A DNA stretch of 64,000 nt from DSOI01 sp041394885 (GTDB lineage: Bacteria > Acidobacteriota > Terriglobia > Bryobacterales > Bryobacteraceae). Positions 53,642 through 62,657 of this stretch are shown in pieces (within the stretch, counting starts at the first letter, position 1; each line of letters opens with the position of its first letter). Position numbers and translations under genes: made by a program. Where the stretch lies: contig JAWKHI010000044.1 in assembly GCA_041394885.1 (NCBI GenBank), positions 3,371 to 67,370 on the forward strand. The letters run 5' to 3'. The notes beneath the pieces are model-generated. The model worked only from the letters and a program-made list of their open reading frames with translations, searched no databases and had not been told where the DNA came from.

Positions 53642-54523
53642 TCACGGGATTTCGCCGCGGAGCAGGTTCACGTACAACCACGGCCGTTTCATGATGGCGC
53701 GCGCGATGGGAGGCGGATGGGGCGGCTTGGGGACGCGTTCGTCGGGCGGCCATACGAAGTCCAGATCCACACGGGCGCCGGGTTGATTCATGGCCACGGC
53801 GGCCTCGAGCGAGGCGCGGAGAACGGCGCGCTGCCCATCGGCGTCACCGGGCAAGCCGAACGGGGTGCTGCCCGGATAGGCGATACCGACAACGCGGGGT
53901 GAGCCCACCGAGACCGAAAGTTCGGGAATCCATGCGTGGACGGCCGTCGAGATTCCCGCCTGTTCGATCACACGGGCCACCAGTCCCACGGACCGGCAAC
54001 AGAACGGTCAAACGGGGACCAGCAGAGCCAGGTCCACTTGATCGCGGACGAGCGCATCGGCGATCCTCGGTGCGGTTTGCCGTATCAGCACAGTGGGCTC
54101 GAGGATGTAGCCCATGATCGAATAGTGATCGGGAGCGGACGATCCCACGACGCCGGCAACCACCAGTTCGTCCAGGCGGCGGAGGGGCATCATGCAGTCG
54201 AGGTCGCGGGTGGCGGGCCGTGGATCGACGTGCATGTGGTAGATGCGGCAATCTGCGGTTTTCGCTTCCCGGGGTAAGACGCGGTGGGTGGGATCACCCC
54301 ACCACGGGTCTTGGCGCTCGCCTTCCTGGTCAAACGGAGTGTCAGCGGCGAGGGCAATTCCAGCCGAAGAGATCAGGGCGACGCGAAGGTCTCTCAGCGT
54401 CTTTCCGGGTTCGATCCGCGCCCATGGAATGGGGCTGGCGGATGGATCTGACTCGCGACCTTGCCAAGCTCGCATCACCTTTCGGGATGCAGCGTCGAGA
54501 AAGCGGAATCCGTCGACAGCCAT
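53642..54523 (-). CDS. Probable selenoprotein: glycine/sarcosine/betaine-reductase selenoprotein-B-like protein, TGA (54008-54010) read as Sec
   Basis: One frame runs from the ATG at 54523 to the stop at 53642, broken only by TGA at 54008-54010. Read through, it gives 293 residues. The first part has RVALISSAGIALAADTPFD, DPWWGDPTHRVLP, YHMHVDPRPATRDLDCMMPL and APDHYSIMGYILEP. Then VDLALLVPV-U-PFCCRSVGLVARVIEQAG, with U at residue 172, where the family has Cys or Sec in a [CU]PxC...SVGLVAR redox motif. After the TGA the reading stays family-like to the end. A hairpin suited to a bacterial SECIS follows. I infer a redox or reductase-like enzyme; substrate unknown. No selA/selB/selC is in the window. 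No good Shine-Dalgarno is seen. Confidence 0.75.
53980..54010 (-). promoter_or_regulatory. Candidate bacterial SECIS element with its UGA
   Basis: Read on the minus strand, UGA (54010-54008) is followed after 11 bases by CCGGUCC (53996-53990), loop GUG (53989-53987) and GGACUGG (53986-53980). That is a 7-bp stem with one G-U pair, its loop 18 bases past the UGA and starting with G. This agrees with the known spacing and loop-G preference of bacterial SECIS hairpins. Confidence 0.65.
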
Positions 54524-54647
54524 TGACTGTGTAGGAGCAATCGGGATTCCAGACCATGGCGGGGTGTTGGTGCAGGGTTGTGGATCGATCCGGGCCCAGG
54601 GTGGCTCTGGACCCGGTGTTCACGTCCTCCCGTGAAGAGCGTGGAAC

Positions 54648-54986
54648 TCAGGAGGCGCGGCGGCGGCGCAGCAATCCGATCGCGGCCAGGCCGGCCCCGC
54701 CGAGGACGCAGGTGGAAGGCTCAGGCACCGAGGACGACGGGGCGAACCCGACGGTGACCCGCATCCGGTCCGACGCGTTCGTCTGGCCCATGGCGGTGGA
54801 GGTAGAGGTGTTACCGTCGAGCATGTTGTTCAGGTCGCCGGGGAGGAAGTTCGCTCCACCGGCGACGAAGCTCTCGAGACGAAGCGCGCCGGCGCTCGCG
54901 ACCTCGGTTGTCAAACCAGAACCACTCCCCAGAAAGCCATCCTTTGGCCAATGCAAAGCGTGCCATGTTTCTTGCTTACTCCTCAC
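54648..54986 (-). pseudogene. PEP-CTERM protein, C-terminal remnant
   Basis: The frame ends VPEPSTCVLGGAGLAAIG followed by LLRRRRAS, a textbook PEP-CTERM sorting signal: a PEP motif, a membrane helix and an Arg cluster, recognised by exosortase. Only about 110 residues precede it from a GTG, with no signal peptide in frame; an ATG at 54966 in another frame has AGGAG upstream and may be the original start. I therefore read it as an internally deleted or frameshifted gene. No exosortase is in the window. Confidence 0.65.
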
Positions 54987-55141
54987 GTTTTCGTTGTCGT
55001 GTTACGGCGCCGCACGGACCGGCCATACGCAAGGCCTCGAAGCCGGGTCCTATTGACGCGTTCGGGAGTCAAAGGAGAAATCAGGCTGAAAACGGGGTCA
55101 AAAAATACTTCCGCGGGACCAATCGCGGTGCGCGGTGCACG

Positions 55142-55760
55142 CTACCGCGATGCAGGGCGGCATTTGCCGGCCGTGGATGCCCGAAAGAGGGCGCCGATGT
55201 CCTCCGGACGCAGCGCGCGCCGATAGACGGCCAGTTCATCGACGGCGCCGGCGAAGTAGATATCCTCGCGGGCGATGAATCCGTTGGCGTGATGGCGGGC
55301 AATCCAAAGCGGCGTCTTGTTGTCCAGATCGTCCAGGGGGACCCTCCGGCCGGGCGCTGCCTGCGCCACGCCGTCGATGAAGATCACCGGCGGACCGGGC
55401 GGCAGGCAGCGGCATACGGCGGCGACGTGGTGCCAACGGCCGTCGGCCACCGGACGCCCTGCGGCGATCGCATCGCTCCGGTTGGCGTCGGCCGCCACCT
55501 GAATGCCGATGCGGCCGCGGCGGATGTAGAGCAGGTATCCGCGCGGCCGGGCGTCTCGCTTGTCGACGATGTTGCGTGTGTGCAGCTTGTCGCGGGTGCG
55601 GAGCCAGCATTCGATGGTGAAATCCTCCTCGGCCACGTCGAGACAGGTTTCCGTCAGCGGAATCTGGGCAAATTGCGATTGGCCGTCGAAGGCAAGCGCG
55701 CCGCCGGTGACGCCGCGAACCCGGCTGGCAGGGGCCTTGCGGAAAAACGGCTCGTCAAAG
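55142..55760 (-). pseudogene. LamG/concanavalin-A-like lectin domain fragment
   Basis: In one frame: VRGVTGGALAFDGQSQFAQI, DFTIECWLRTRD, NIVDKRDARPRGYLLYIRRG, GRWHHVAAVCR, IFIDGVAQA and AGAVDELAVYRRALRPEDIG, the complete strand order of a LamG_3 domain. There is no proper start; the frame is entered from degenerate sequence. In related bacteria this domain is often the C-terminal part of secreted or kinase-linked proteins. It is probably the tail of a gene whose front is lost or represented by the pieces just upstream. Confidence 0.75.
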
Positions 55761-55836
55761 GTGAACTACGCGGAAAGATTCGCGGGCGCAGGTACGCATC
55801 GCGGCTCGGCCAAGGCGATTCGGGACCGCGCAGTTA

Positions 55837-56232
55837 GTAAATAAGAGTAAGCCGAATATAGTCGAAGTCGGTATCGTCGCCACCGGAGATATCGAGATAA
55901 GCCACTGCTTCACCGGCATAGGCCCGGAGCGCGTTGGCGAACAGATCGGCCTATAGTTCGGTGCAGACCACATGCGGGCCGGCGTCGTCGTCGCCGCGCC
56001 AAAGAGGGATCTGCACCGACGGACTCATGGCGCCGTTGAGGGGCGCCGCGCCCACGATCAGAAAGTCGTTGATCGCGCCGGGCGTCTGCGACGAGGGCCG
56101 AACACGCGCTTCAATTGACCCCCCGCACACGCGTACCGGGGGCAACGGTATGGAAATCTGAAACAGCTTATCCATCACGGCGTCGTCAAATCGCCGGCGC
56201 CGCCGGGTTCCGCTGCCCGGCTGCAATTCCAT
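55837..56232 (-). pseudogene. Beta-sandwich-like protein fragment with in-frame TAG
   Basis: From 56232 the frame reads DKLFQISIPLPPVRVCGGSI, NDFLIVGAAPLNGAMSPSVQ and IPLWRGDDDAGPHVVCTEL, meets TAG at 55951-55953, and continues in the same frame ADLFANALRAYAGEAVAYLD, ISGGDDTDFDYIRLTLIY before TAA. The continuity across TAG shows a recent nonsense mutation in a former gene. The family is not recognised. Confidence 0.6.
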
Positions 56233-57180
56233 CTTGGGACTGATGTAGGCACCGGGTCCGGCGGGGCGGCGAAGTTATCGGCCTCGCCGACGGTCAGCAC
56301 AACCACACGCTCGCACGGGCCGGCGCCGGCCCCGGAGGGAGCACGCGGCCGCTCGGCACTCCGCCACTTGTCTTCGGCAGCGGCGGCCTTGGCCAGTTGC
56401 AGGTGCGCCGCAGCGTGCTCGGGACGGCGCGCGGCGATAGCCGCCCATCGGTCTTTCTCCTGGCCAGGGCCGGCGCCGAACCAGGCGCGGTCGGCTTCCA
56501 GCGTCAGATCGGCGGGGCTGGATCCGGCGAGACCGGCAAGCAATCGCAGCCCAGCTGCGCGATCGCCCCGTAAACGCGCGCGGGCCGCCTCCGCATAAAC
56601 GCGGTCGCGCCGGGACAGCCAGTAGGGCAGCCGGGAAAGCTCCTGCCGTGCGCGCTCGGGCAGGTCCAGTTCGGCCCAGGCGAGCGCCAGGTCGACATGG
56701 GCGCGCACCGGCAGACGGTGAGCGGCCATGGCTTGCTCCAACTGGCGCGCGGCGATCAGAGGCTCAACGCCGTGCGGGCTCGCGATGGACCGGTCCCAGG
56801 CGGCAGAGCCCGCCGGCGAAGGCGCCGAGCGACCGGCGAACCAGAGCGCGGCGCTGGCAAGCAGCACCAGCGTCACCGCGGCGGCAAACAGGGGCGAGCG
56901 AGCCGCGCGCCGCGCTTCGCGCCGCATCATGCGCCAGCGGAGTGTTGCCCGGGAGCCGGTTTCCAGAGCCGTTAGCACATCGGCTGCGTGGCGGAACCGT
57001 GCTTTGGGATTGACCCGGAGACAGCGCACGATGGCGTCGTTTCAATTGGCGCGCAGAGCGGGGGCGAGGGTGCGGGGCGATTCAGGCGACTCCGTGGTTT
57101 TGCGCACCACGATCGACGGCGCCGCCTCGCCGCCGAACGGCAGCTCCCGGGCGGCACAGTAAACGTCTTCAACCGCCGCC
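56175..57180 (-). pseudogene. Ser/Thr protein kinase remnant (end of kinase domain, membrane helix, TPR-like part)
   Basis: The first readable piece, ELPFGGEAAPSIVVRKTTES (near 57150), and the next, in another frame, RCLRVNPKARFRHAADVLTA (from 57029), are the last helices of a Hanks-type kinase domain. A membrane helix (LFAAAVTLVLLASAALWFAG) and a helical TPR-like region follow. The catalytic core is missing, so the gene is dead. It lies directly behind an ECF sigma remnant, a pairing common in Acidobacteriota and Planctomycetota. Confidence 0.8.
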
Positions 57181-57197
57181 AGGTGGCCGGACCCATG

Positions 57198-57417
57198 CTA
57201 TTCGCCCGCCCCGACCCGGGGCGACTGGCGCTGGCGGGCGGCCCACAGCGCCGTCTGCGCCTCGGCACGGTCCAACTCCCCGCGTAACCAACTGCGCGCC
57301 ATCTCCCATTCCCGCTTCACGGTTTTTTCGGATACGCCGAGTGCTTCGGAGGAAGGACGCGGCCGGGCGGCGCAGCTCCTGGTACAGCTCCCAAAGAAGC
57401 TCCTCGGAGAGATTCAT
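57198..57417 (-). pseudogene. ECF-type sigma factor remnant
   Basis: The ATG at 57417 starts MNLSEELLWELYQELRRPA; a one-base shift later the sequence reads EALGVSEKTVKREWEMARSW followed by LRGELDRAEAQ, the sigma region-4 helix-turn-helix and C-terminus of kinase-associated ECF factors, stopping at 57198. Regions 2 and most of 4 are deleted. About 70 residues remain of an expected 180-200. Confidence 0.75.
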
Positions 57418-57476
57418 CGAGCTTTACTTCCAGAACATATCGGTCGGGGGGGGCTGGAGCCGCCTCATCGGCGCCA

Positions 57477-58388
57477 TCACCCCTCGGCGCGAGCGAAAAG
57501 ATTCTCCCGCGCGGCCTCGGTCACCGTCACCACCGCGGGATGCTTCAGCCGCCGTTCGATCGAGATCGCGTAGAACCGCTCCACCACCTCGTCCACACGG
57601 CCGATTTCCCGCACCCCATAGTGCTCGCATACCTCCTTGCGAATCGGCGCCGGCGCCAGGAAGACACCGGCGCCGGCCTGTCCGAACGTCTTCATCAACG
57701 CGCTGTCTTTGAACTCGCCCACCACCGACGGGCGGATGTTGCGGCTTTCCAGCCAATGATCGATCGCGCGCCGCAATGTTGTCCCTTCTATCGGCATCAG
57801 GAACGGCGCCCCGTCCAGACTGCCGGGGAATCCGCCGCGATAGCGCGCCGCCAGTGACGGCGCGGCAAAACAAGTGGAGCCGCACGAACCAAGGGGATGA
57901 TTGAAGGCCTTCAGCCGGGCCATCCCGGTGACGGGCACGTCGGAGAGAACCATGTCGAGGCGATGCTCGGCCAGTTCCGCCAACAATCGCTCCGGCGAAT
58001 CCTCCTCGCACACCAGATGGATCGGCTCCTCCATACCGAACACCGGGACGAGTATCCGGTGGGCGATCAGCTTGGGAACCATGTCGGATACGCCGACCCG
58101 GAAGCGAATGGCCCGCCCGGGCGGACGGCCCTTGAGCACGTCCTGCAGTTCGCGTCCAAGACTGAAGATTTCATCGGCGTAGCGGTAGACGACCTGGCCG
58201 ATTTCGGTAAGCGCCAACCCGCGTCCGCTTTTGACGAACAGCTTCTCGCCGAGCGAGTCTTCGAGCAGCCGGAGCTGTCCGCTCACGGTGGGCTGCGCAA
58301 GACGCAGCCGCTCACACGCCGCCGTGACGCTGCCTTCCCGCGCCACCGTCCAAAAGTAAAGAAGGTGATGGTAGTTCAGCCATTCCAT
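57477..58388 (-). CDS. LysR-family regulator, NhaR-like
   Basis: The 303-residue protein starts MEWLNYHHLLYFWTVAREGS, nearly the NhaR N-terminus, with the LysR winged helix (VTAACERLRLAQPTVSGQLR). The effector domain contains VGVSDMVPKLIAHRILVPV, CEEDSPERLLAELAEHRLDM and VLSDVPV, matching NhaR closely in layout. E. coli NhaR activates the sodium/proton antiporter gene nhaA in response to Na+; no antiporter gene is in the window, so the target is open. It bounds the pseudogene region on one side. Confidence 0.88.
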   Translation of the reverse strand: MEWLNYHHLLYFWTVAREGSVTAACERLRLAQPTVSGQLRLLEDSLGEKLFVKSGRGLALTEIGQVVYRYADEIFSLGRELQDVLKGRPPGRAIRFRVGVSDMVPKLIAHRILVPVFGMEEPIHLVCEEDSPERLLAELAEHRLDMVLSDVPVTGMARLKAFNHPLGSCGSTCFAAPSLAARYRGGFPGSLDGAPFLMPIEGTTLRRAIDHWLESRNIRPSVVGEFKDSALMKTFGQAGAGVFLAPAPIRKEVCEHYGVREIGRVDEVVERFYAISIERRLKHPAVVTVTEAARENLFARAEG

Positions 58389-58508
58389 GCCACCAGGATA
58401 TATCGGTTTTTACGAACGGTTCCATTGTATCTATCTATTTGTTCATTTTCCGCTTCCCCCGTAGGATTGGGAAAGAGACATCGTTCGCGGAAAGGAAGGA
58501 TCAGAAAC

Positions 58509-58883
58509 ATGATTATCGAGATTCGCAGTGCAGGCATCCCGTTGACGCCCGGACTCCGCGCGCTCGTCGCCAGGAGAGTCCGGTTCGCGATGGAGAAATT
58601 CGCCGAACGAATCCAGAAGCTGACCGTCCGGCTGGCGGACGTGAATGGACCCCGCGGCGGCCGCGACAAGCGCTGCGTCGTTCGCCTGGAATCGCACCTG
58701 CGGGAGCCGATCGTGATCGCCGAACGGCAGGAGCGGATCCAGGCCGCGGTATCGGCGGCGGCCGAACGCGCCAGCCGGACCTTCGAGCGGCGCATCCGCT
58801 CCCAGGAGTTCGCACGCCGCCGATGGGCTTTGCCCCGGCACGCCGGGCCGGTGCCGGACGCTGGCGAGGAGGCGGAGTCCTAG
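58509..58883 (+). CDS. HPF/RaiA-like ribosome hibernation factor (short form)
   Basis: The 124-residue protein (MIIEIRSAGIPLTPGLRALV) has the beta-alpha-beta-beta-beta-alpha arrangement of the sigma-54-modulation/S30AE fold, with FAERIQKLTVRLADVNGPRG and CVVRLES in the middle. Short HPF proteins bind the 30S subunit decoding region in stationary phase. Conservation is moderate and the C-terminus is Arg-rich. GGAAGGA precedes the ATG. A DksA-like gene follows 52 bases later. Confidence 0.75.
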   Translation: MIIEIRSAGIPLTPGLRALVARRVRFAMEKFAERIQKLTVRLADVNGPRGGRDKRCVVRLESHLREPIVIAERQERIQAAVSAAAERASRTFERRIRSQEFARRRWALPRHAGPVPDAGEEAES

Positions 58884-58935
58884 GGTTGCCAATTTGGACG
58901 TCTACACGAAACAGAAAGGCCCAGAGAGAAAAACG

Positions 58936-59361
58936 ATGAAACAGACGAGAATCGAAGTCACCGGAATCCAGCGTCCAGGCCGGCTCTCGGCGGTGCAGGC
59001 GCGGATGCTGCTGGAAGCCAGAGCCACCCAGGTGCTCGCCGAGCTGGAACGCAGGCAGGCGATCCTCGCCGGCGCACCGGCCGGACATCGCCAGACACCG
59101 ATGTCGGCCGCCGAGCGGGAAGCCGCCCTCCTGAGTAAGGAATGGCACTGGAAGTTACTCAAGGAAATTTACGCCGCCCTGTCGCGGTGCGACGAAGGCC
59201 GCTATGGCCAGTGCGAACGATGCCGGGAACTTATCCCGGCGAAACGGCTCGCCGCGACGCCATGGGCGAGGTTGTGCCGCGAGTGCCAGCATGAGGCGGA
59301 TCCGGAGTCCGGACTGCCGCCCGCCGAACGGGGCGTCGACCTGCTCGTTGCCGCCGCCTGA
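58936..59361 (+). CDS. DksA/TraR-type C4 zinc-finger protein
   Basis: The 141-residue protein has an N-terminal helical part (LSAVQARMLLEARATQVLAE) and a C4 zinc finger near residues 93-116 (CERCRELIPAKRL, then LCREC), typical of DksA/TraR proteins that modulate RNA polymerase with ppGpp. The spacing RYGQCERC...RLAATPWARLC fits the family. ATG 58936 is preferred; a TTG at 58894 is possible. With the HPF-like gene it forms a stationary-phase or stringent-response pair. Confidence 0.85.
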   Translation: MKQTRIEVTGIQRPGRLSAVQARMLLEARATQVLAELERRQAILAGAPAGHRQTPMSAAEREAALLSKEWHWKLLKEIYAALSRCDEGRYGQCERCRELIPAKRLAATPWARLCRECQHEADPESGLPPAERGVDLLVAAA

Positions 59362-59444
59362 GCGGCTCCGCAATTTTCTTCTCTTACCGAATCACTCCTT
59401 TTTACAACGGGATCTCTCCCTCCACGCGACCCGGATTTCGGGCC

Positions 59445-59472
59445 ACCCGGCCCGGCTCCGGGTCTTTTTTTT
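59445..59472 (+). terminator. Rho-independent terminator after the DksA-like gene
   Basis: ACCCGG (59445-59450), a 7-base loop, CCGGGT (59458-59463), one C, then eight T (59465-59472). Confidence 0.88.
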
Positions 59473-59649
59473 GGGCCCTTGCCGCTCGCATCCGGCTCGC
59501 CCGAGCGGGAGCAAGTCACATCGTGAAAAGCGATAGGAAGTCTCGTTTTTATCTAAGAACCCAATGATATGGTTCGTGCGTCCATTTGGGTGAGAGCGAC
59601 GATCTCTCAATAATTTCACCAGGAAACTGACACAAGGAGTTAGACACCC

Positions 59650-60093
59650 ATGAAACAGCTTGTAACTTTCGCCGCATGCGCTGCCCTGACGGCCGGAATC
59701 GCCGCCGCCGATTCTCACGCATTCCGGGGAATCATTGGCGATGCGGCCAACATCGAGAAAGACGCCCAGGCGATCAGCTACGCGCTCAAGCCGAAGATGT
59801 TCGACAGCGCCAAGATTAGGGCCGACGTGGAGCAGTTGGGCGTCCACATCGCGACGCTGCGCAAGGACGTGGAGACCCTCGACGGCAACCTCGCCAGCCT
59901 GTCCGCCCAGCAGCAAACCGACTGGGAACTGGTTAAGACGAAGGTGCAATTGCTGACCATCTTCTACGACCGGAAGAACGATCTGATGAATGGCGACCTC
60001 ATGAAGAACCGCTCGCTGATCCGCGCCAACGCGGACGGGATCGCCAAGCGGGCACGCATGCTCCAACAGACTGCCAGCCGGCTGGACCGCTAG
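59650..60093 (+). CDS. Small secreted helical protein of unknown function
   Basis: The 147-residue protein has a clear signal peptide (MKQLVTFAACAALTAGIAAA). The mature part is nearly all helix, likely a coiled-coil bundle (IRADVEQLGVHIATLRKDVE, SLSAQQQTDWELVKTKVQLL), with no cysteine or known motif. AAGGAG before the ATG is strong. It has its own strong hairpin downstream. No family recognised; a periplasmic structural or chaperone-like role is only a guess. Confidence 0.78.
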   Translation: MKQLVTFAACAALTAGIAAADSHAFRGIIGDAANIEKDAQAISYALKPKMFDSAKIRADVEQLGVHIATLRKDVETLDGNLASLSAQQQTDWELVKTKVQLLTIFYDRKNDLMNGDLMKNRSLIRANADGIAKRARMLQQTASRLDR

Positions 60094-60107
60094 GTGGAGC
60101 GCCGACA

Positions 60108-60150
60108 GACCCGTGGCGGGAAGGGTCCGTTTTCCCTGCCGCCACGGGTC
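60108..60150 (+). terminator. Long hairpin after the small secreted protein gene
   Basis: GACCCGTGGCGG (60108-60119) pairs perfectly with CCGCCACGGGTC (60139-60150), a 12-bp stem with an inner AGGG/CCCT pairing. An alternative GACCC/GGGTC hairpin ends just before CGTTTT. Either may terminate transcription. Confidence 0.65.
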
Positions 60151-62187
60151 TCCATCCCGGACCCGGGCCCGGTGATGATGGAGTACAAGTACGGCGGATG
60201 CCGGATTGCGCATCTGCCGCCCAGTGTCTCGATTTCGAAGAGGGCAAGGCGCTGCGGAATGCCCGGCCGGGATTGGGCGTGACGGCGTATGTAAAGCTGC
60301 TGAAGCAGAACGGCGAGGTGACCGAGCCGGGGCGGGCGAACGTGTTCGTGGGTCCGGACGGGTCTCTGACGCACTGGTAGTCCGGCGGGTGGAAGCGAGG
60401 CGTCCCATTCCCCTGGCTTGTCCAGGAGCCCGTGACCGGATATCGGTGGCTTTGTTCCTGTGAAAACGCGAACGGTGGCTTTGTTCCCGCAAATGGCTGC
60501 GTTGGGTTCGTTTTTGCAAAATTTGCCAGCGGTGGCTTTGTTTCCGCAAAACGAGCGTGGCAGTTCCGCTGGAAAACTCGATGGACGGCGCTGCGTTCGA
60601 AATGTTCGTTGCAATTCCACGCCCTTCGAGCATTGCACCGATGTCAACGCGAAGAGCAATATCGATTCGCGCAAGTCTCTTTCGATCGGGTACTTGCCGG
60701 GTTTCGGAGGCGTGTGATGGGCCTATCCTGTTCCTGCCGCTGACGGGCATTCGAATGGAGAACGAACGTTCCGTCGAGCTCCAGTTGCGTTTGCGCGAGC
60801 GCGAGTAGCTGGCACAGGTCGGCGCGCGGAAGTCTTGGTGTGCGGGAGCAGGTCTTTCTTCATGCGCACCGGATATCGCACCACCAGACCTGGCTCGAGG
60901 CCAGGGCGTTGATGGAGCGATCGTGCGGCATCCAGTCCGACGCGACGATCAACGTTGACGGACCCTTGCATTCGGGCTTGACCGAGGAGACCGGGAGGAC
61001 CACGCCGGTGTGGAGCGCGTCGGCGACTCGATCCAGCCTGATCTTGAACGATCCCTTGGCTTGCGGATGCGCGAGCGCCAACCGGAACTGGTAGAAGCGT
61101 CCACCGGGCAGCGCGCCGTACTTAGCGCCGGCACAACGGAGCTGGGGCTCCACTCTCGCATCACGCTGGCGGAGACCCCGCCCTGTGCCGGCCAGCTTGG
61201 CGAACAACGACTCGCGCAGCCAACCGCGGGGGAGCTACCTTCACTTCCGGGCCGCGATCCCGACGCCGCGTAACTCCCTAAGAATCTCGCGCAAAACGGA
61301 CTCGCTTCGGCGAGGTGGGACGTCGAATCTGCAATCGGCCGGGCTTTCCAGTAGCGAGGCGACCGTCAGCCCGATTAGCCTTGTGAGGGTTAACGTGGGC
61401 CGGGGCTATGGAAGTCAGCTCAAACGCGCCCAAGCAACCCGCCTCGGGCACGACGTTGGTCGCCGGGTGATTGTAGACCGACAATCCAGAGGCTGACGCG
61501 ATCACGATCCTGGATGAGCGGCTTGCGCGGGTGCATGCCGATAGATACCAGTTGAGGTCTACTGGGACGCAGGGAATCCTATTGCGAGCTCGGGCCGAGG
61601 GTCGAATCAGCGCGGATTGAACCAGTGATTGACGATCTTCGGCGACTGGGTTTTCGGCTGTCGGCACGCACTCGGGCCGCGATCCTGCGTGGCCGGCGAA
61701 TGAGTCCCGATCCCCCGGTTAGGGATTCGCGATGAGTCCGGGACACGGATGAGCGAGGGAGCAGAGGAACCGGCTATCCGATGCGCTGGTGGACGCCTAC
61801 ACCAGTGTTGGAAACCCGGCAAATGGTTCTGTGCAGACTTGATGATGCGTTGACCGGCATTGCGGAGAATGTGAGCCTTGCCGAGTATGCGGCTGGAGCA
61901 GAGACCCGTGGGCGCGTTCCGGACTTGTTGAGTGCAATCTTCGAAGACCGGGCTGGGAATCCGAAAGTGGCCTTGCCGCGAGACAGTTTTGGCAGTGCGG
62001 AGCGATCGGAAGGGATTGGGCCAGCGGGCGCGCCGGCTATCGGACTTTGCGAGCGCCGCATTGGCTGACCAATTCCGTAACCTGCTCCAGACGTACAACA
62101 GCAGAGTTCAAGCGGTCGAGCCCGACGCTTCGATGTTGATCGCGATCCCGGCAGCCTTATCACCGGGCCGTCCGGGGTGAGGGCGCG
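60151..62187. other. About 2 kb of degenerate DNA without an intact gene
   Basis: No frame on either strand gives a protein I can recognise or a start with ribosome binding site and coding-like composition. Short stretches look like decayed coding DNA: GLGVTAYVKLLKQNGEVTEP with VFVGPDGSLTHW (plus strand, ending 60380) and VADALHTGVVLPVSSVKPEC (minus strand, near 61000). A four-copy repeat lies at 60444-60553. I read it as old remnants rather than functional sequence. Confidence 0.55.
60444..60553. repeat. Four direct copies of a ~24 bp unit spaced 27-30 bp
   Basis: CGGTGGCTTTGTTCCTGTGA (60444), CGGTGGCTTTGTTCCCGCAA (60473), a diverged copy CGTTGGGTTCGTTTTTGCAA (60500) and CGGTGGCTTTGTTTCCGCAA (60530). 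Regularly spaced terminal repeats of this kind bind transposases at the ends of some insertion sequences (IS21-like), but no transposase is recognisable nearby. Confidence 0.7.
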
Positions 62188-62256
62188 TCACTCCCAGCGA
62201 AGCGCCTGGGTCGGGTTCAACCGCGCAGCTTCGCGTTCGGTCTTTTCTGGCGGAAG
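62188..62256 (-). pseudogene. 3' end of an ADOP/MacB-type permease gene
   Basis: On the minus strand the last codons read AARLNPTQALRWE and a stop, the standard end of acidobacterial FtsX/MacB-type ADOP permeases. The upstream frame is unrelated and no permease helices precede it, so only the tail is left. The 34 bases at 62191-62224 match 63967-64000 with one difference. Confidence 0.75.
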
Positions 62257-62369
62257 AGACAGCAACTCGACCTGAGGTAGGTGAGTCCCAACATCGTTGT
62301 CGGGTTTCCGCCGAGGGAGCCATGGCGGCTGGGGATCGGGCCTCGATGGTAACATTGGAGTTACAGAAA

Positions 62370-62657
62370 ATGCATGCACTCGACGCTCTGGGCAACCCGG
62401 TCCGCCGCCGGATCCTCCAATACTTGCGGGATTCGCCCTTGACGGTCACCGATCTCGCAGCCCGATTTCCCGTTAGCCGCCCGGCGATTTCGCGTCATCT
62501 CCTGGTGCTGACCGAAAGCGGGTTGGTGGAGGCGCGCGCAGCCGGACGGCACCATCGATACTCGATTCGTCTCAAGGGATTCCAGCCGGTCCGGGAGTTC
62601 CTCGATCAGTTCTGGGACACGGCCCTGTCGCGTCTGGAGGAGCTTTCGCGCCAATGA
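62370..62657 (+). CDS. ArsR-family winged-helix regulator
   Basis: The 95-residue protein has the ArsR core (MHALDALGNPVRRRILQYLR, then LTVTDLAARFPVSRPAISRH, then LVEARAAGRHHRYSI). There is no metal-binding CxC, as in the SRPBCC-linked subgroup. TTGGAG precedes ATG 62370; ATG 62346 is an alternative. It overlaps the next gene by 4 bases, so regulator and SRPBCC protein are coupled, and it probably represses this operon. Confidence 0.88.
   Translation: MHALDALGNPVRRRILQYLRDSPLTVTDLAARFPVSRPAISRHLLVLTESGLVEARAAGRHHRYSIRLKGFQPVREFLDQFWDTALSRLEELSRQ

Noticed and set aside
55951..55953. TAG as pyrrolysine
   Set aside because: No supporting context, not a methylamine methyltransferase family, and the surrounding genes are decayed; a nonsense mutation is enough.
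60444..60553. CRISPR array
   Set aside because: Repeats are close to one another (3-6 base gaps), imperfect, only four, and without spacers or cas genes.
59392..60750. 452-codon open frame on the minus strand
   Set aside because: Covers the terminator, the secreted protein gene and the repeats antisense; Arg/His/Pro-rich without family features.
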